Origin: Peptostreptococcaceae bacterium oral taxon 113 str. W5053
Lineage (GTDB): Bacteria > Bacillota > Clostridia > Tissierellales > Peptoniphilaceae
DNA: 60,737 nt
Direction of reading: 5' to 3'
Assembly: GCA_000467935.1 (NCBI GenBank)
Contig: KI259781.1
Location: 1-60,737, forward strand
The translations under genes were made by a program, and so were the position numbers. Each line of letters starts with the position of its first letter. Position 1 is the first letter of the stretch. Below, one piece after another: positions 41,708 to 51,134 of this stretch. A model generated the notes under the pieces. The model was not told the DNA's origin and searched no databases. It was given only the letters and a program-made list of their open reading frames with translations.

Positions 41708-44700
41708 TTATGCTTCGTTCACCGGGACTTCGATGTCAAATCCTCCACTTAGAATAAAATCACGAAGCAATATATCAGACTTAGTCATAACTTTTGGCGG
41801 TATTATTTTTATTCCTTCAATCTTTTCAAAATAATCTTTTGCCTTCTTCTTATCTATAGTCTGCTTTAGTTCATCGTATCTACCGAACTCGTTTAAATTG
41901 CTTTCAACAAGCTTTAAACTCATCATAGCTCTTAACTTATTTTCGTCCACTCCGAGGTGAACAGAAACACGGTGGATTTGGTCCTTCTTCGCTTTTAATA
42001 AATACTCATTGATATAATCCCGCAGTGCTTTTCCGGAAGTAATTTCAACATCTCCCCTTTGAATGTCATGTAGGAATATATTTGCATATTTCTGTTCCTC
42101 TTGTGTTAGCATTGCAAAGGTCTTATGAAGCTCCGTCTCGGCCTTTTCAACATCCCCCGTGCTTGCTCCGTTTCCATTTAATAATTTAATGTATTTATCA
42201 AACCTGGAGTTCATATAATCTGAATCAATCAAGCCGGTGTCGATTTCCGTAATATATCCGACCAAGTCATATGGCACGTCATCATCACCGGAACCGGAAC
42301 CTCCTCCTGTCAATTCTTTGTAACGAAGAACTAAAATTAAGTAAGTCTTTTCATCAATTGCTACATCAAGATTCTCTCCCGTCGTGTCGTCCCGATAAGA
42401 AGATATACTCCACTTAAATCCCTGAATTTTTGCGGCTTCCAAGAAAGTATTGAACTCTTTAAAATCTTTTGCAAATTTTTTGCAGGCATCTATATCTGAT
42501 GGCAATCTTTCAAAATTTAAAACTCCTGCACTCTCAAAAATATCAAAAATATTTTCAAAAAGCCGATTGATTTCCTTTAAATTTTCTATAAGATGCCAGG
42601 CAAATAATCCGAGCGGTTTATCTCCTGAATAAAGCTTTACAGCAGCATTTATATTGCTCTCCATTGTATGCGGTTTTCGATAGTAACGAATGGTGCCGAA
42701 CGGCTTATTATCCGGTCCGAACAGTCGATTCGTGCGGGAAAAAGCCTGAATAATATTTTCATACTCAATAACCTTATCCAAGTATAACGTGTTGATCCAT
42801 TTCGAGTCGAAACCTGTAAGCATCTGATCGACGACAATCAGCAAGTCCAGTTGCTTCTCCGGTTCATTTTCAATTCGTTCATAAGGTTTCTTATGGGCCA
42901 AACGGGAAGCAATATCCTTTTTCATTTTATGGAATGTAGGAATGGTAAAATCCTGTCCGTAAAGTGAGTTATAATCCTCAATAATCTCTACAAGCCCATC
43001 CTCTTTAGACCGGGCATCTTCATTATTATCAATGCTTGAATCAAACAGTGCTGTAATTTTAAGGTGCGGAAGCTCGCTTTTCATCAAGCGATAATAGTCA
43101 ATCGCTTCCTGTATACTGCTTGTCGCAAAGATAGCGTGAAATTTACTTCCTCTGCTAAGCGTCAGCCAATTCTCCTCTATATCCTTTACAACGGTTTTAG
43201 TATGTTCTTCGGTCTGATATTGAGTCTTAGGGATATAATCTTCTATGCCCGTAATGTACTTTCCTTTCTTATCAAAATGTCCCGCCATCGGCACCCTGCC
43301 CGCATCCATATATTTATAATATATTTTACTCTTGGCGGGGTCTGAAATTGCTTCCTCTTCAGTCTTTGCATTGGCTTTTTCAAGTGCCACAACTTTGCGG
43401 ACATCTTTGTCTTTAAAGGTTAAAACTTTGTACGGGTCGAACCCCAGCACATTCTTATCCCTTATTCCGTCCGCAATGCTGTACCTATGCAATTCATTGC
43501 CAAAAACCGTTGTCGTGGTATTTTTCTTTTTCCGGTTCTCATCTTGAATAGGTGTTCCTGTAAAACCGAAAAACATTGCCTTAGGAAAAGTATTTTTAAT
43601 TGTAATGAGCATATCTCCGAATGTAGAACGATGAGCTTCATCAACAATAAACACAATCCGTTTATCGCTTATCATCGCAATATCCCGGGCATTTAGCCCA
43701 CCTGTCTCATCTTTGATATTACTCATTTTTTGAATGGAAGTAACAATCAGCGTATCGGCAGGATTACAGCTTTTAAGCTTGCTGACAAGCACATTCGTAT
43801 TTTCTGTTGCTTGAACATCCTCATTTTCATCAGCAAATCCCCGATATTCTTTAAGAGACTGTGTCCCAAGTTCAATTCTGTCCATTAAAAAAATAACTTT
43901 ATCTGCATCTTTTGAACTGGCAATCAGCTGCGCCGATTTAAAACTCGTCATGGTCTTTCCGGACCCTGTCGTATGCCATACATAACCGCCGAGCTGATTA
44001 TTTCCTTCCCATTTTGCCTTGGCAACTTTATCTGAAATAGCACTTGCCGCAAAATACTGATAACTGCGCATTACCTTAAGAACACCATCGGAATCATCGG
44101 CAACTGTATAAAATCCGATCAGTTGATGAGCCATAGGAATAGAAAGAAGTGTCGAGGCTACCTTAGCCCATTCATTGATTGGCTCATTATTAAAATCTGC
44201 CCAATGAAAATAATAATCCGGATTGAACTTGCCGTCAGGACCGGGATTTGCAAAATATACTGTTTCTTTCGGCTCCATAGCAACAAAAATCTGGACAAGT
44301 GAAAATAGCCCTGTAAAAACACCTTCATGCGAGTATTTTTCAATTTGATGATAGGCTTGACTGACCGGTATACCACTCTTTTTTAGTTCAATATGAATGA
44401 CCGGCATACCGTTTATGAGAAGCATTAAATCTCCACGACGGTCATTAAGCAGTTTTGACTTAGCAGAAAATTTCGGCTGCTGTACAATTTGGTATCTGCT
44501 TTGACCGGCTGCGATTTCCATGCGGTCATATATTTTAAGACTGACCTCTTTGCCGAAGTGCAAGCTATCATCCGGGTTATCCCGAACGATAGAAACACTT
44601 TTACCATTGATAAATCCGTTTAATTTTAAGGGTGTTCTAAGTGCCTCAATCTGCTCTAATATTTGCTGCATCTCACTGTCAGTCAGAGGATAATCGTTTA

Positions 44701-44857
44701 ATCGATCAATATCTCTGTTATTTTCAAAAAGAATATCTGCCCAATTCCTAAGCAAATCTTTTTCAGAGTAGTTTTTCAAGACTTCTTTTTCCCACCCTTT
44801 CTCGGATAAGATTTTAATTAAAGCCTCTTCAAAATCTGACTCTTTATTAAAAACCAT
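41708..44857 (-). CDS. hsdR: Type I restriction enzyme R subunit HsdR
   Basis: A 1049-aa motor and nuclease subunit. The N-terminal nuclease core is GDLMLLINGMPVIHIELKKSG (PD-ExK type, about residues 142-162). The SF2 motor has Walker A HTTGSGKTMTS (about 295), DEAH in IVDEAHRSTFGD (about 402), GFTGTPIQDE and motif VI IIQAFSRTNR. The C-terminal helical domain follows a GGGSGSG linker. It cuts unmodified DNA far from the target after ATP-driven translocation. AGGAGG is 7 bases before the ATG. The frame is intact. Confidence 0.97.
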   Translation of the reverse strand: MVFNKESDFEEALIKILSEKGWEKEVLKNYSEKDLLRNWADILFENNRDIDRLNDYPLTDSEMQQILEQIEALRTPLKLNGFINGKSVSIVRDNPDDSLHFGKEVSLKIYDRMEIAAGQSRYQIVQQPKFSAKSKLLNDRRGDLMLLINGMPVIHIELKKSGIPVSQAYHQIEKYSHEGVFTGLFSLVQIFVAMEPKETVYFANPGPDGKFNPDYYFHWADFNNEPINEWAKVASTLLSIPMAHQLIGFYTVADDSDGVLKVMRSYQYFAASAISDKVAKAKWEGNNQLGGYVWHTTGSGKTMTSFKSAQLIASSKDADKVIFLMDRIELGTQSLKEYRGFADENEDVQATENTNVLVSKLKSCNPADTLIVTSIQKMSNIKDETGGLNARDIAMISDKRIVFIVDEAHRSTFGDMLITIKNTFPKAMFFGFTGTPIQDENRKKKNTTTTVFGNELHRYSIADGIRDKNVLGFDPYKVLTFKDKDVRKVVALEKANAKTEEEAISDPAKSKIYYKYMDAGRVPMAGHFDKKGKYITGIEDYIPKTQYQTEEHTKTVVKDIEENWLTLSRGSKFHAIFATSSIQEAIDYYRLMKSELPHLKITALFDSSIDNNEDARSKEDGLVEIIEDYNSLYGQDFTIPTFHKMKKDIASRLAHKKPYERIENEPEKQLDLLIVVDQMLTGFDSKWINTLYLDKVIEYENIIQAFSRTNRLFGPDNKPFGTIRYYRKPHTMESNINAAVKLYSGDKPLGLFAWHLIENLKEINRLFENIFDIFESAGVLNFERLPSDIDACKKFAKDFKEFNTFLEAAKIQGFKWSISSYRDDTTGENLDVAIDEKTYLILVLRYKELTGGGSGSGDDDVPYDLVGYITEIDTGLIDSDYMNSRFDKYIKLLNGNGASTGDVEKAETELHKTFAMLTQEEQKYANIFLHDIQRGDVEITSGKALRDYINEYLLKAKKDQIHRVSVHLGVDENKLRAMMSLKLVESNLNEFGRYDELKQTIDKKKAKDYFEKIEGIKIIPPKVMTKSDILLRDFILSGGFDIEVPVNEA

Positions 44858-44875
44858 TGTAATTCCTCCTAACTT

Positions 44876-44929
44876 TCAATATACTACGATTTTGTCCGAA
44901 GCGCCGTGAAATAAGATCAACTTATCCAT
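44876..44929 (-). pseudogene. 17-codon ORF resembling the start of a DUF3990 protein
   Basis: The ATG at 44929 is 10 bases after a strong AGGAGG site that overlaps the hsdS stop. It encodes MDKLILFHGASDKIVVY and then TGA. The pattern LILFHGA.DKIV is like the N-terminus of DUF3990 proteins (LYHGS..IV..P), but only 17 residues are left. It is best read as the stub of a deleted cargo gene between hsdS and hsdR; a real micropeptide is possible. Confidence 0.4.
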
Positions 44930-44943
44930 TTTCGCCTTTCCTC

Positions 44944-46113
44944 CTAAACAAACATCTTTTCCAGCATCGATTTCTTGATATTTTTCAGTTTTGTAAGCTT
45001 ATGCTGATAAAGAGTGATAAGGTGGTTTATGTTCTTAATAAAGTCACTAATCTTGTTCTGCTCATCCAAACTTGGTACAGGAACAACACATTCGTAATAA
45101 TCTTTCAGATTATAATTGTTTCTTCCATCACCAGTCGAAATATTCATAGCAAAGTTTTTATGTGTATCTGTATTGAGATAGATGCATAGATAATCTGATG
45201 TAATTATATCTTTATTGGGGCGCGTAACAATCGTAGCAAAACCTATGGAACCAGCCTCTTTTTCACTAATTACCGCAGAAGTTCCTATATCGCCTGTATG
45301 TACTGTAATCACATCACCAACCCTATGTTTTCTTGAAGCATTTTGTTTTGCAAAATCATCGTCAAGATAAATCGGATCATCTCCAAACTCAAAACAGCCA
45401 TCTTTTATATCTGAATTTCTTATAAGTAAAGCCCCTTGGTCGGTATAATGAGATGTCATTGTAGTTACTAATCCAATATATATTTCTCCAAGCTCAGTAA
45501 CCTTACGCTGTTCCCAAGCTTCCGTAAAACCCTTAAAACGAATTTCAGGAATATTTTTACCATTTTTCGGAAACATTTTTTCAAGCATCGATTTTTTGAC
45601 AGCGGTCAATTTGTCCACCTTACACTGATAAAGGGTAATAAGGTGGTCAAGGTGATGAAAATAATCCGCTATTTTTTGAGTTTCCATTTTTGAATTAGAA
45701 CATTTAGTTTCCATTTCGGTCAACATATCATAGGTCAAAAATGGTAATCCACTTCCACCACGATATTTTCTCAAATTCATATTTAATAATAGGTAGTATC
45801 CGAATTTTGCAGAGAAAACATCGTCTTTTGGCTTGGTAATAGTGCCATTATAGGTTACAAAGTGTTTGCCTTCGCCCCAAGAAACACAGCCTGCATCTCC
45901 CATATGACCTATTATCACAGAGTTTTCAGCATTGTATTTTGTGTAGCCACCTTGAATACCACCCGCACCGAAAACAGGATACTGTCCGCCATTACTTGGA
46001 TTATTATTTCCATCTCCATAATGGAAATTGAATAGTTCTCCCAACTTCCGCTGTTCCCAGTCATCTTCGAATCCGGCAAATCGAATGTCCGGTCTTTTTT
46101 TAGTTTCCGTCAT
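44944..46113 (-). CDS. hsdS: Type I restriction specificity subunit HsdS
   Basis: A 389-aa DNA-recognition subunit with the usual two half-subunits. Each begins with an F-x-x-W-E-Q-R-K block (IRFAGFEDDWEQRKLGEL; IRFKGFTEAWEQRKVTEL), followed by a variable target recognition domain and a conserved helix (HLITLYQCKVDKLTAVKKS; HLITLYQHKLTKLKNIKKS). The matching DNA repeats would allow domain exchange. The frame opens at 46170, but GGAGGGG is 6-8 bases before the ATG at 46113, inside the hsdM end. Confidence 0.95.
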   Translation of the reverse strand: MTETKKRPDIRFAGFEDDWEQRKLGELFNFHYGDGNNNPSNGGQYPVFGAGGIQGGYTKYNAENSVIIGHMGDAGCVSWGEGKHFVTYNGTITKPKDDVFSAKFGYYLLLNMNLRKYRGGSGLPFLTYDMLTEMETKCSNSKMETQKIADYFHHLDHLITLYQCKVDKLTAVKKSMLEKMFPKNGKNIPEIRFKGFTEAWEQRKVTELGEIYIGLVTTMTSHYTDQGALLIRNSDIKDGCFEFGDDPIYLDDDFAKQNASRKHRVGDVITVHTGDIGTSAVISEKEAGSIGFATIVTRPNKDIITSDYLCIYLNTDTHKNFAMNISTGDGRNNYNLKDYYECVVPVPSLDEQNKISDFIKNINHLITLYQHKLTKLKNIKKSMLEKMFV

Positions 46114-48664
46114 GTGTTTCCCCTCCGAGAAGCTTCTTGAATTCCTGAAGTCCGAGCAGGTCAAATTCACTGCCTTCGAGCTCGTCCATCATTGAAGAAA
46201 GTTCTTTTTCCGTCTCTTCAATTTGTCGTTCCACCTCGGCAAAGGTCGTTTCGTATTTTTTGGCAAGCACTTCGAGTTTGGTGACCAATTCCGAGACAAT
46301 GCCGTCCGGGAGCTGCATTAAATTCCGAAGCAGCGGATGTATCCATTTTTCCTTAAGCAGTTCAATGACCTGTTCCTCAGACAGACTTTCTATGGTTTCT
46401 TTTGTTTTTTCTTCTAATAATGCACTTTCCGTTTTAATCTCCGACTTTAATGCCTTTTCTTCTGTATTTAATGCGAAGGCGGCTTTTAGTTTTTTCTTTG
46501 TTTCCGGTTCAATATCCTTAAGTTTCAGCGCTTTCTTAACTTCGGCAAATACAAAGCTATCCTCATTTACATAGTCTGTCTCTTTTTCTTCTTCGGTCAG
46601 CGTATCAAAAAGCTCTTCATACTCGGAAGTGATTTCGGACAGTCTGTTTTCTTTTTGCTGTACCCTCTGCTTTTCGTCTGAAAGTAATGTATTTTGCACA
46701 AGGTCGAACGGAATAATACGTCCTTTCCAGCCTTCCTGTACTTCCTGTTCAGAATTTCCTTTCTTTTTGACGACCATATTCGGGTCAACAACTTTTGCCG
46801 CCTCAAAGCCTTCTGTCTGAAGAATTTCCAAGTCTATGGCAATTTTCGTCCAATCATCATCAAGCAATTGATATGCTGTATACTTATCTATAAGAGGAAT
46901 ACCTTTTAGTCTTGCAAAAATATCGGAGGATAAAACTTCCTCTGTCTTTGAGATCCCGAGTGTATCCATGTTCGCAATCAATTCGTTATACAGATACTCA
47001 TCAAAATTTCCGAACGCGTTTTTGAAACTTTGTTCAAATGCCTGTACATTACTATGTTCCTTAACTGTTTTTTTTATGTCTGCGGCAACAATCCGAAAGT
47101 ACTCGCCTGTCGTTTTTTCTAAAAGAGCAGTTTTAAGCGTTGGAAACGCTGTCCAATACTCACCAAGCTCGTTAATTTCTGAAATCGGCAGCCCTCCAAA
47201 CATGGAAGCATAAATATCCCAAGACTCCGCCTTGTCGGAAGAATCAACATATCTCGGAATGTTAAGGTTGTAGTCGTTTCTTCTAATTTCATCACGACTG
47301 ACAACTCGTGAGAATTTTTCTTTCGTTTCTCTCCGAGTTACAACATCCACGATTTTCTTAATATCCGATGCTCTTAGTTTGTTATTTTTTCCTTCTTTTA
47401 CAAATCCTCTTGAGGCGTCAATAATAAGCACATCGGTATTCGTTCTTTTTTGTTTCAAAACCATCACAATGGTCGGAATCCCTGTGCCGTAAAAGATATT
47501 TGCAGGAAGCCCGATGATGGCATCAATTTTATTCTTCTCAATTAAATTTTTACGAATTTCGCCTTCCTCTCCGCCACGGAATAAAACACCATGCGGAAGA
47601 ACAATATTCATAATGCCGTCAGGCTTGATATGATAAAGGTCATGCAACAAGAAAGCATAATCCGCCTTTCCCTTTGGGGCAAGCCCATATCCCGCATAAC
47701 GAGGATCGGTCTCTTTATCCGAAGGATTCCAGCCTTGGGAATAAGGCGGATTGGATACAACCGCATCGACATAAAGCGGATTATATGTTTGGGTCGGATC
47801 GTTTTCGTCAAAGTACGGCCAATCATCTTCCAAAGTATCTCCATTTCGAGTGACAATATTGTCCGCTTCAATCCCGCGCATCACCAAATTCATACGAGTG
47901 AGGTTATACGTATTTTGTTTTAGCTCTTGAGCATAATACTTTATTTTATTTTTCCCCTCGATATACTTGGACGCACTCTTTCCGATGTTAATAAGCAGTG
48001 AGGCTGAACCGCTTGTAGGATCAAAAATCTCAATTTTCTCTCTGTTTTTCAGATGTTCCGCAACAATTTCAGACATCAGAAGGGATACTTCGTGAGGCGT
48101 ATAAAACTCACCCGCTTTTTTCCCTGCATTCGCTGCAAATTTTTCAATTAAATATTCATAAATAAATCCCAGCACATCATATCCTTGTTTGCCGTCCATC
48201 GGAATATCTTTGATAAGATAGATAAGATCACTGATAGATTTTGACTGCGAAGCTGCACTATCCCCTAATTTACTAAGTCCCGTTTGTAATGTGTCAAAAA
48301 TACCGTCAAATACTTTCTTTTGAGTAGGATTGATTAGACGACTAAATGCAGACAGAGCATCACGAACATCCTGAACACTAAAATCTTTGCCTTTAGAAAG
48401 CCAAGTGGAAAATAAATTTTCATAAGATATAAAGTATCCTAAGTTTTTCTGTATGCTGATAACCGTTTCTGTATCTTCCTCTTTTAATTCGGGAAGATAT
48501 TCATCTGTCCAGTCATTGGTTTTTAAATACTTTACTTCCTTTTCAGAAAGGAATTTATAGAATATAAAGCCCAGAATGTAGTCTTTATATTCGTTTGCCT
48601 CGATTTTGGAACGCATTTTATTTGCAGACTCCCAAATCTTTGCGGCTAACTGTTGCTTGTTCAT
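46100..48664 (-). CDS. hsdM: Type I restriction methyltransferase subunit HsdM
   Basis: An 854-aa N6-adenine methyltransferase. It has an N-terminal helical domain (KIEANEYKDYILGFIFYKF), the SAM motif IFDPTSGSASLLINIG (about residue 212) and the catalytic NPPYSQGW (about 303). The family is usually near 500-550 aa; here about 300 extra residues form a Glu/Lys-rich, probably coiled-coil C-terminus. It methylates the target with HsdS and forms the HsdR2M2S complex. TGGAGG is 7 bases before the ATG. First gene of M-S-R. Confidence 0.96.
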   Translation of the reverse strand: MNKQQLAAKIWESANKMRSKIEANEYKDYILGFIFYKFLSEKEVKYLKTNDWTDEYLPELKEEDTETVISIQKNLGYFISYENLFSTWLSKGKDFSVQDVRDALSAFSRLINPTQKKVFDGIFDTLQTGLSKLGDSAASQSKSISDLIYLIKDIPMDGKQGYDVLGFIYEYLIEKFAANAGKKAGEFYTPHEVSLLMSEIVAEHLKNREKIEIFDPTSGSASLLINIGKSASKYIEGKNKIKYYAQELKQNTYNLTRMNLVMRGIEADNIVTRNGDTLEDDWPYFDENDPTQTYNPLYVDAVVSNPPYSQGWNPSDKETDPRYAGYGLAPKGKADYAFLLHDLYHIKPDGIMNIVLPHGVLFRGGEEGEIRKNLIEKNKIDAIIGLPANIFYGTGIPTIVMVLKQKRTNTDVLIIDASRGFVKEGKNNKLRASDIKKIVDVVTRRETKEKFSRVVSRDEIRRNDYNLNIPRYVDSSDKAESWDIYASMFGGLPISEINELGEYWTAFPTLKTALLEKTTGEYFRIVAADIKKTVKEHSNVQAFEQSFKNAFGNFDEYLYNELIANMDTLGISKTEEVLSSDIFARLKGIPLIDKYTAYQLLDDDWTKIAIDLEILQTEGFEAAKVVDPNMVVKKKGNSEQEVQEGWKGRIIPFDLVQNTLLSDEKQRVQQKENRLSEITSEYEELFDTLTEEEKETDYVNEDSFVFAEVKKALKLKDIEPETKKKLKAAFALNTEEKALKSEIKTESALLEEKTKETIESLSEEQVIELLKEKWIHPLLRNLMQLPDGIVSELVTKLEVLAKKYETTFAEVERQIEETEKELSSMMDELEGSEFDLLGLQEFKKLLGGETHDGN

Positions 48665-48717
48665 GTAAAAGCCTCCATATGTCTTAAATTTTTCTAAAAC
48701 CTTTTAAATAAACGGGC

Positions 48718-48792
48718 TTATTCTTCATCCGGAAGAAAATCAATACTATCTGTAATGTGTCTTGGTGTTAAGATAATATCGTCTTCCGCCAT
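48718..48792 (-). CDS. Short ORF upstream of hsdM
   Basis: The ATG at 48792 follows GAAGG by 8 bases and gives 24 aa ending in DSIDFLPDEE, with a GTG at 48807 as alternative start. No family is recognised. It lies between the hsdM promoter and hsdM, so it is transcribed with the operon. It may be the tail of a lost regulator gene. Confidence 0.3.
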   Translation of the reverse strand: MAEDDIILTPRHITDSIDFLPDEE

Positions 48793-48840
48793 GAGTATTG
48801 CCTTCACTTAAGACCGCATTTTGCGACCGGTTCATTCTTC

Positions 48841-48865
48841 TTGAGGTCATAAATTGTGACCTCAA
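48841..48865. promoter_or_regulatory. Inverted repeat downstream of the hsdM promoter
   Basis: TTGAGGTCA and TGACCTCAA are perfect 9-bp arms separated by 7 bases. It follows the -10 box by about 40 bases and can be an operator or a leader hairpin; no T-run follows on the minus strand. Confidence 0.6.
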
Positions 48866-48905
48866 AATCATATATCCGCCTCTTATTTATACTTTTATAA
48901 ACCTA

Positions 48906-48933
48906 ATGTATACATATCATAACATTTTTAACA
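48906..48933 (-). promoter_or_regulatory. Candidate promoter of the hsdMSR operon
   Basis: TTGTTA (48933-48928), 16 bases, TATACA (48911-48906) on the minus strand. Confidence 0.5.
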
Positions 48934-48989
48934 AGTGTTTTTTCAAAACCGACATGAAGGCTATAACTTTTTCAAGGGTTTCATTTCCT

Positions 48990-49025
48990 TATCCTTTGGA
49001 GCGCCGTCCTCCCTTTTAAAGGATA
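48990..49025. repeat. Hairpin between the kinase operon and hsdM
   Basis: TATCCTTT-GGAG pairs with CTCC-(CTTTT)-AAAGGATA, a 12-bp stem with one bulge. It adjoins the terminator at 49032. The role is unknown. The rest of 48934-49031 holds nothing recognisable. Confidence 0.45.
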
Positions 49026-49031
49026 CGATAC

Positions 49032-49064
49032 AAAAAGACCGCAACAACTAAGCCGCTACGGTCT
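49032..49064 (-). terminator. Intrinsic terminator of the pyridoxal kinase operon
   Basis: On the minus strand GACCGTAGC pairs with GTTGCGGTC (two G-U pairs) around 8-9 bases and runs into TTTTTG. The 130 bases between it and the last gene show no supported gene. Confidence 0.75.
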
Positions 49065-49196
49065 GATCTTCCTGTATTCTCCGGTAAAGCTGTCGGCGTT
49101 TAACAGATCCTTGTTCGTTCGGAAAGCTTTTCTCCGTTTTGCCCCGATGCTTATGCGAACAGGCTTTCATCTGTTTCAGTCCGTTTGTTCTATACT

Positions 49197-49790
49197 CTAC
49201 TCCCGCTCGATAAAAAATCCACGCATAGCCCGGTGCAAAGTCTTGGTGCGAAGAACTTTCTCCATAGGAAAGAGTATTCGCATTCCCCATGTGGATATAA
49301 TGAAATATTTTTCTCCGGACTTTTCTTCTATGCCTGTGACCATCACCCAATGTCCGGATAGAATACTTTTTGGAATACAATGCCAGTGGAGCATTGCAAC
49401 GCTGCCTTTTTTCTCCAAAATCGTGCGTATAAAAGTTTCTATATTTTCCTGTGTCCAAGGTTGAACAAAAGGTTCACTTCTCAATGTCATGCCCCGATTT
49501 TTTAAAAATTTTCCAAAGCGTTTTGCAAAAAGAGTCATAAAAGGCAATCCGAAAATTCCCGGTCGAAGAATATCTTTTAATTCTTCCGCAAATGTTAGAA
49601 ATTCAGATTGATCGACGACTTTCCTACTTTCTGACAAATTGTTCGTTTGCGTATAAAAAATATTGCTTGCTAAAATAACCGCACAGCCGTTGTATCGGAG
49701 TTTATCACTCCAATTTTGATCGCCCCCGTAAAATTCACTGCTTGCCCCCTTAACAACAGGTGCCGGAATTTCCATTTTTTTCGGATTCAT
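49197..49790 (-). CDS. Putative papain-like (C39-like) cysteine peptidase
   Basis: About 197 aa, no signal peptide. WSDKLRYNGCAVILASNIFY looks like the nucleophile Cys at a helix start, and SGHWVMVTGIEEKSGEKYFI gives the His followed by the strand pattern of C39-like and similar peptidases; STWG may supply a polar third residue. Activity is not certain. The ATG at 49790 lies inside the end of the thioesterase gene; the frame is open to 49826 (TTG). Third gene of the pdxK operon. Confidence 0.75.
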   Translation of the reverse strand: MNPKKMEIPAPVVKGASSEFYGGDQNWSDKLRYNGCAVILASNIFYTQTNNLSESRKVVDQSEFLTFAEELKDILRPGIFGLPFMTLFAKRFGKFLKNRGMTLRSEPFVQPWTQENIETFIRTILEKKGSVAMLHWHCIPKSILSGHWVMVTGIEEKSGEKYFIISTWGMRILFPMEKVLRTKTLHRAMRGFFIERE

Positions 49791-50193
49791 TTTCTTCTTT
49801 TTGATGACGTCGTATTTTGTCCGCAATTTTCGCTTTTAGTGCATCCGGTGAAACGATATAGCGTTCATGTTTCGCTTTTCCTACCAGTTCTTTCTCATCA
49901 AATAATTTTACTTGAAAAACCAAACGCTTGTTATGAATTTCCGTAAGCTCGCATTCACAACGAACTTGCATTCTGATAGGTGTCGAAGCCAAATGGTTTA
50001 ACTCAACGGAAATCCCGACCGTTCCTAAACCCTGTTCCAGTTCCGGCTCTACACAGTGACGACAGGTGCGTTCTAAAAAGGCAAGCATTTCGGGCGTCGA
50101 AAAAACAGGAACACCCTTATTTCCTAATCTCTCAGCCGTCATTTCCCGGTTCACTTCAACTTCTTCCCTGTATTTCATTCCTTCCTTCAGCAT
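49750..50193 (-). CDS. Thioesterase-like hotdog protein (FlK type)
   Basis: A 147-aa hotdog-fold protein. Blocks typical of the fluoroacetyl-CoA thioesterase-like family are VFSTPEMLAFLERTC, LEQGLGTVGISVELNHLA and LVGKAKHERYIV. Members hydrolyse small acyl-CoAs or act as non-catalytic binding proteins. The ATG at 50193 follows AGGAG by 4 bases and overlaps the pdxK stop by 7 bases; a longer open frame to 50322 lies inside pdxK and is rejected. The C-terminus is Lys/Glu-rich. Confidence 0.85.
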   Translation of the reverse strand: MLKEGMKYREEVEVNREMTAERLGNKGVPVFSTPEMLAFLERTCRHCVEPELEQGLGTVGISVELNHLASTPIRMQVRCECELTEIHNKRLVFQVKLFDEKELVGKAKHERYIVSPDALKAKIADKIRRHQKEENESEKNGNSGTCC

Positions 50194-51035
50194 GCTTCTC
50201 CTGCTCCTCTCAATAACTTTAAATGATTCTCGATAAATAATCCGTCTCTTGTATCTTTCGTAAATTCCCGATTGCCCAAAATGGCACGATAAATAAAATC
50301 GGAGGCTTTTCTTGCAGAGCATTCCAAATTTTTTCCTCTTAGCAAATTCCCCAAAAGCACGGCGGAAAACACATCGCCCGTGCCGGGAAAATTAACGGGA
50401 ATATATTCATAATCCACCGTAAAATTCCGTTTTTCCACATGGTCATAGCCATAAATACAATGCCTTCCCCCAGGCGTGATCACGCTGGTGATCAGATAGC
50501 TTTGTGCACCCAAGTCCGACAAACCTTCTCCCAATTCTTTCAATTCCTTTTCACTTTCCACTTTATCTTTCGCTTCTTTTCTTCCGGTCAAAAAATAAGC
50601 CTCGGTTAAATTGGGCAAAGTCACATGCGATTTTTTGACCATATTTTGCATCAGAGGAATCAAATTTTCCGACAAACCGTTGTATAGTGAACCGTGATCT
50701 CCCATAATGGGATCCACCATGATAAAAGGATTTTTTTCTCTGTTGTTGTCAATCAATTCTTCAATGAGGGGAATTTGCTTTTCCGATGAAATAAAACCCG
50801 TGGCAATGGAATCCATTTGAAAACCTAAACGTTTCCACACCTGAATGGCCTCTTTCATATATTCCGTGGTATCCAGCAGATGAAAATCCCCATAATCCAA
50901 AGTGTTGGAGACCAATGCCGTGGGCAGATTGTGAACGGAAAATCCCATATACGATAAAATGGGAATCATCGCTCCCAAAGCCACCTTTGTCACGCCCGGC
51001 AAATCGTTGACCAACATCACCGCTTTTTTCTCCAT
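50187..51035 (-). CDS. Pyridoxal/pyridoxamine kinase (PdxY-like)
   Basis: A 282-aa ribokinase-fold kinase that phosphorylates vitamin B6 vitamers. Key parts: NDLPGVTKVALGAMIP near the N-terminus, FIMVDPIMGDHGSLYNG and the catalytic PGTGDVFSAVLLG (Asp base, anion hole). Its product, PLP, is needed by the many aminotransferases encoded here. GAGGTG is 6 bases before the ATG. First gene of a three-gene operon. Confidence 0.92.
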   Translation of the reverse strand: MEKKAVMLVNDLPGVTKVALGAMIPILSYMGFSVHNLPTALVSNTLDYGDFHLLDTTEYMKEAIQVWKRLGFQMDSIATGFISSEKQIPLIEELIDNNREKNPFIMVDPIMGDHGSLYNGLSENLIPLMQNMVKKSHVTLPNLTEAYFLTGRKEAKDKVESEKELKELGEGLSDLGAQSYLITSVITPGGRHCIYGYDHVEKRNFTVDYEYIPVNFPGTGDVFSAVLLGNLLRGKNLECSARKASDFIYRAILGNREFTKDTRDGLFIENHLKLLRGAGEAC

Positions 51036-51058
51036 ATCTGCACCTCATTTCCGCTATT

Positions 51059-51087
51059 ATTATACTCCTTCCCCCGAACTTTGTCTT
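51059..51087 (-). promoter_or_regulatory. Promoter of the pyridoxal kinase operon
   Basis: AAGACA, 17 bases, TATAAT on the minus strand. Its -35 overlaps the -35 of the divergent promoter at 51081. Confidence 0.6.
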
Positions 51088-51109
51088 AATTTTTTTCTTA
51101 AGATATCCT
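51081..51109 (+). promoter_or_regulatory. Candidate promoter of the 23-aa peptide ORF
   Basis: TTGTCT, 17 bases, TATCCT. It overlaps the motif CTTAAG-ATATC-CTTAAG (51097-51113), which may be an operator. Confidence 0.4.
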
Positions 51110-51134
51110 TAAGCCCTGCAAAGGAGTGAAGTTT

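Noticed and set aside
49048..49458. Minus-strand open frame of 136 codons overlapping the C39-like gene
   Set aside because: Mostly a shadow of the peptidase frame; the non-overlapping part crosses the terminator at 49032-49064 region and has no ribosome site.
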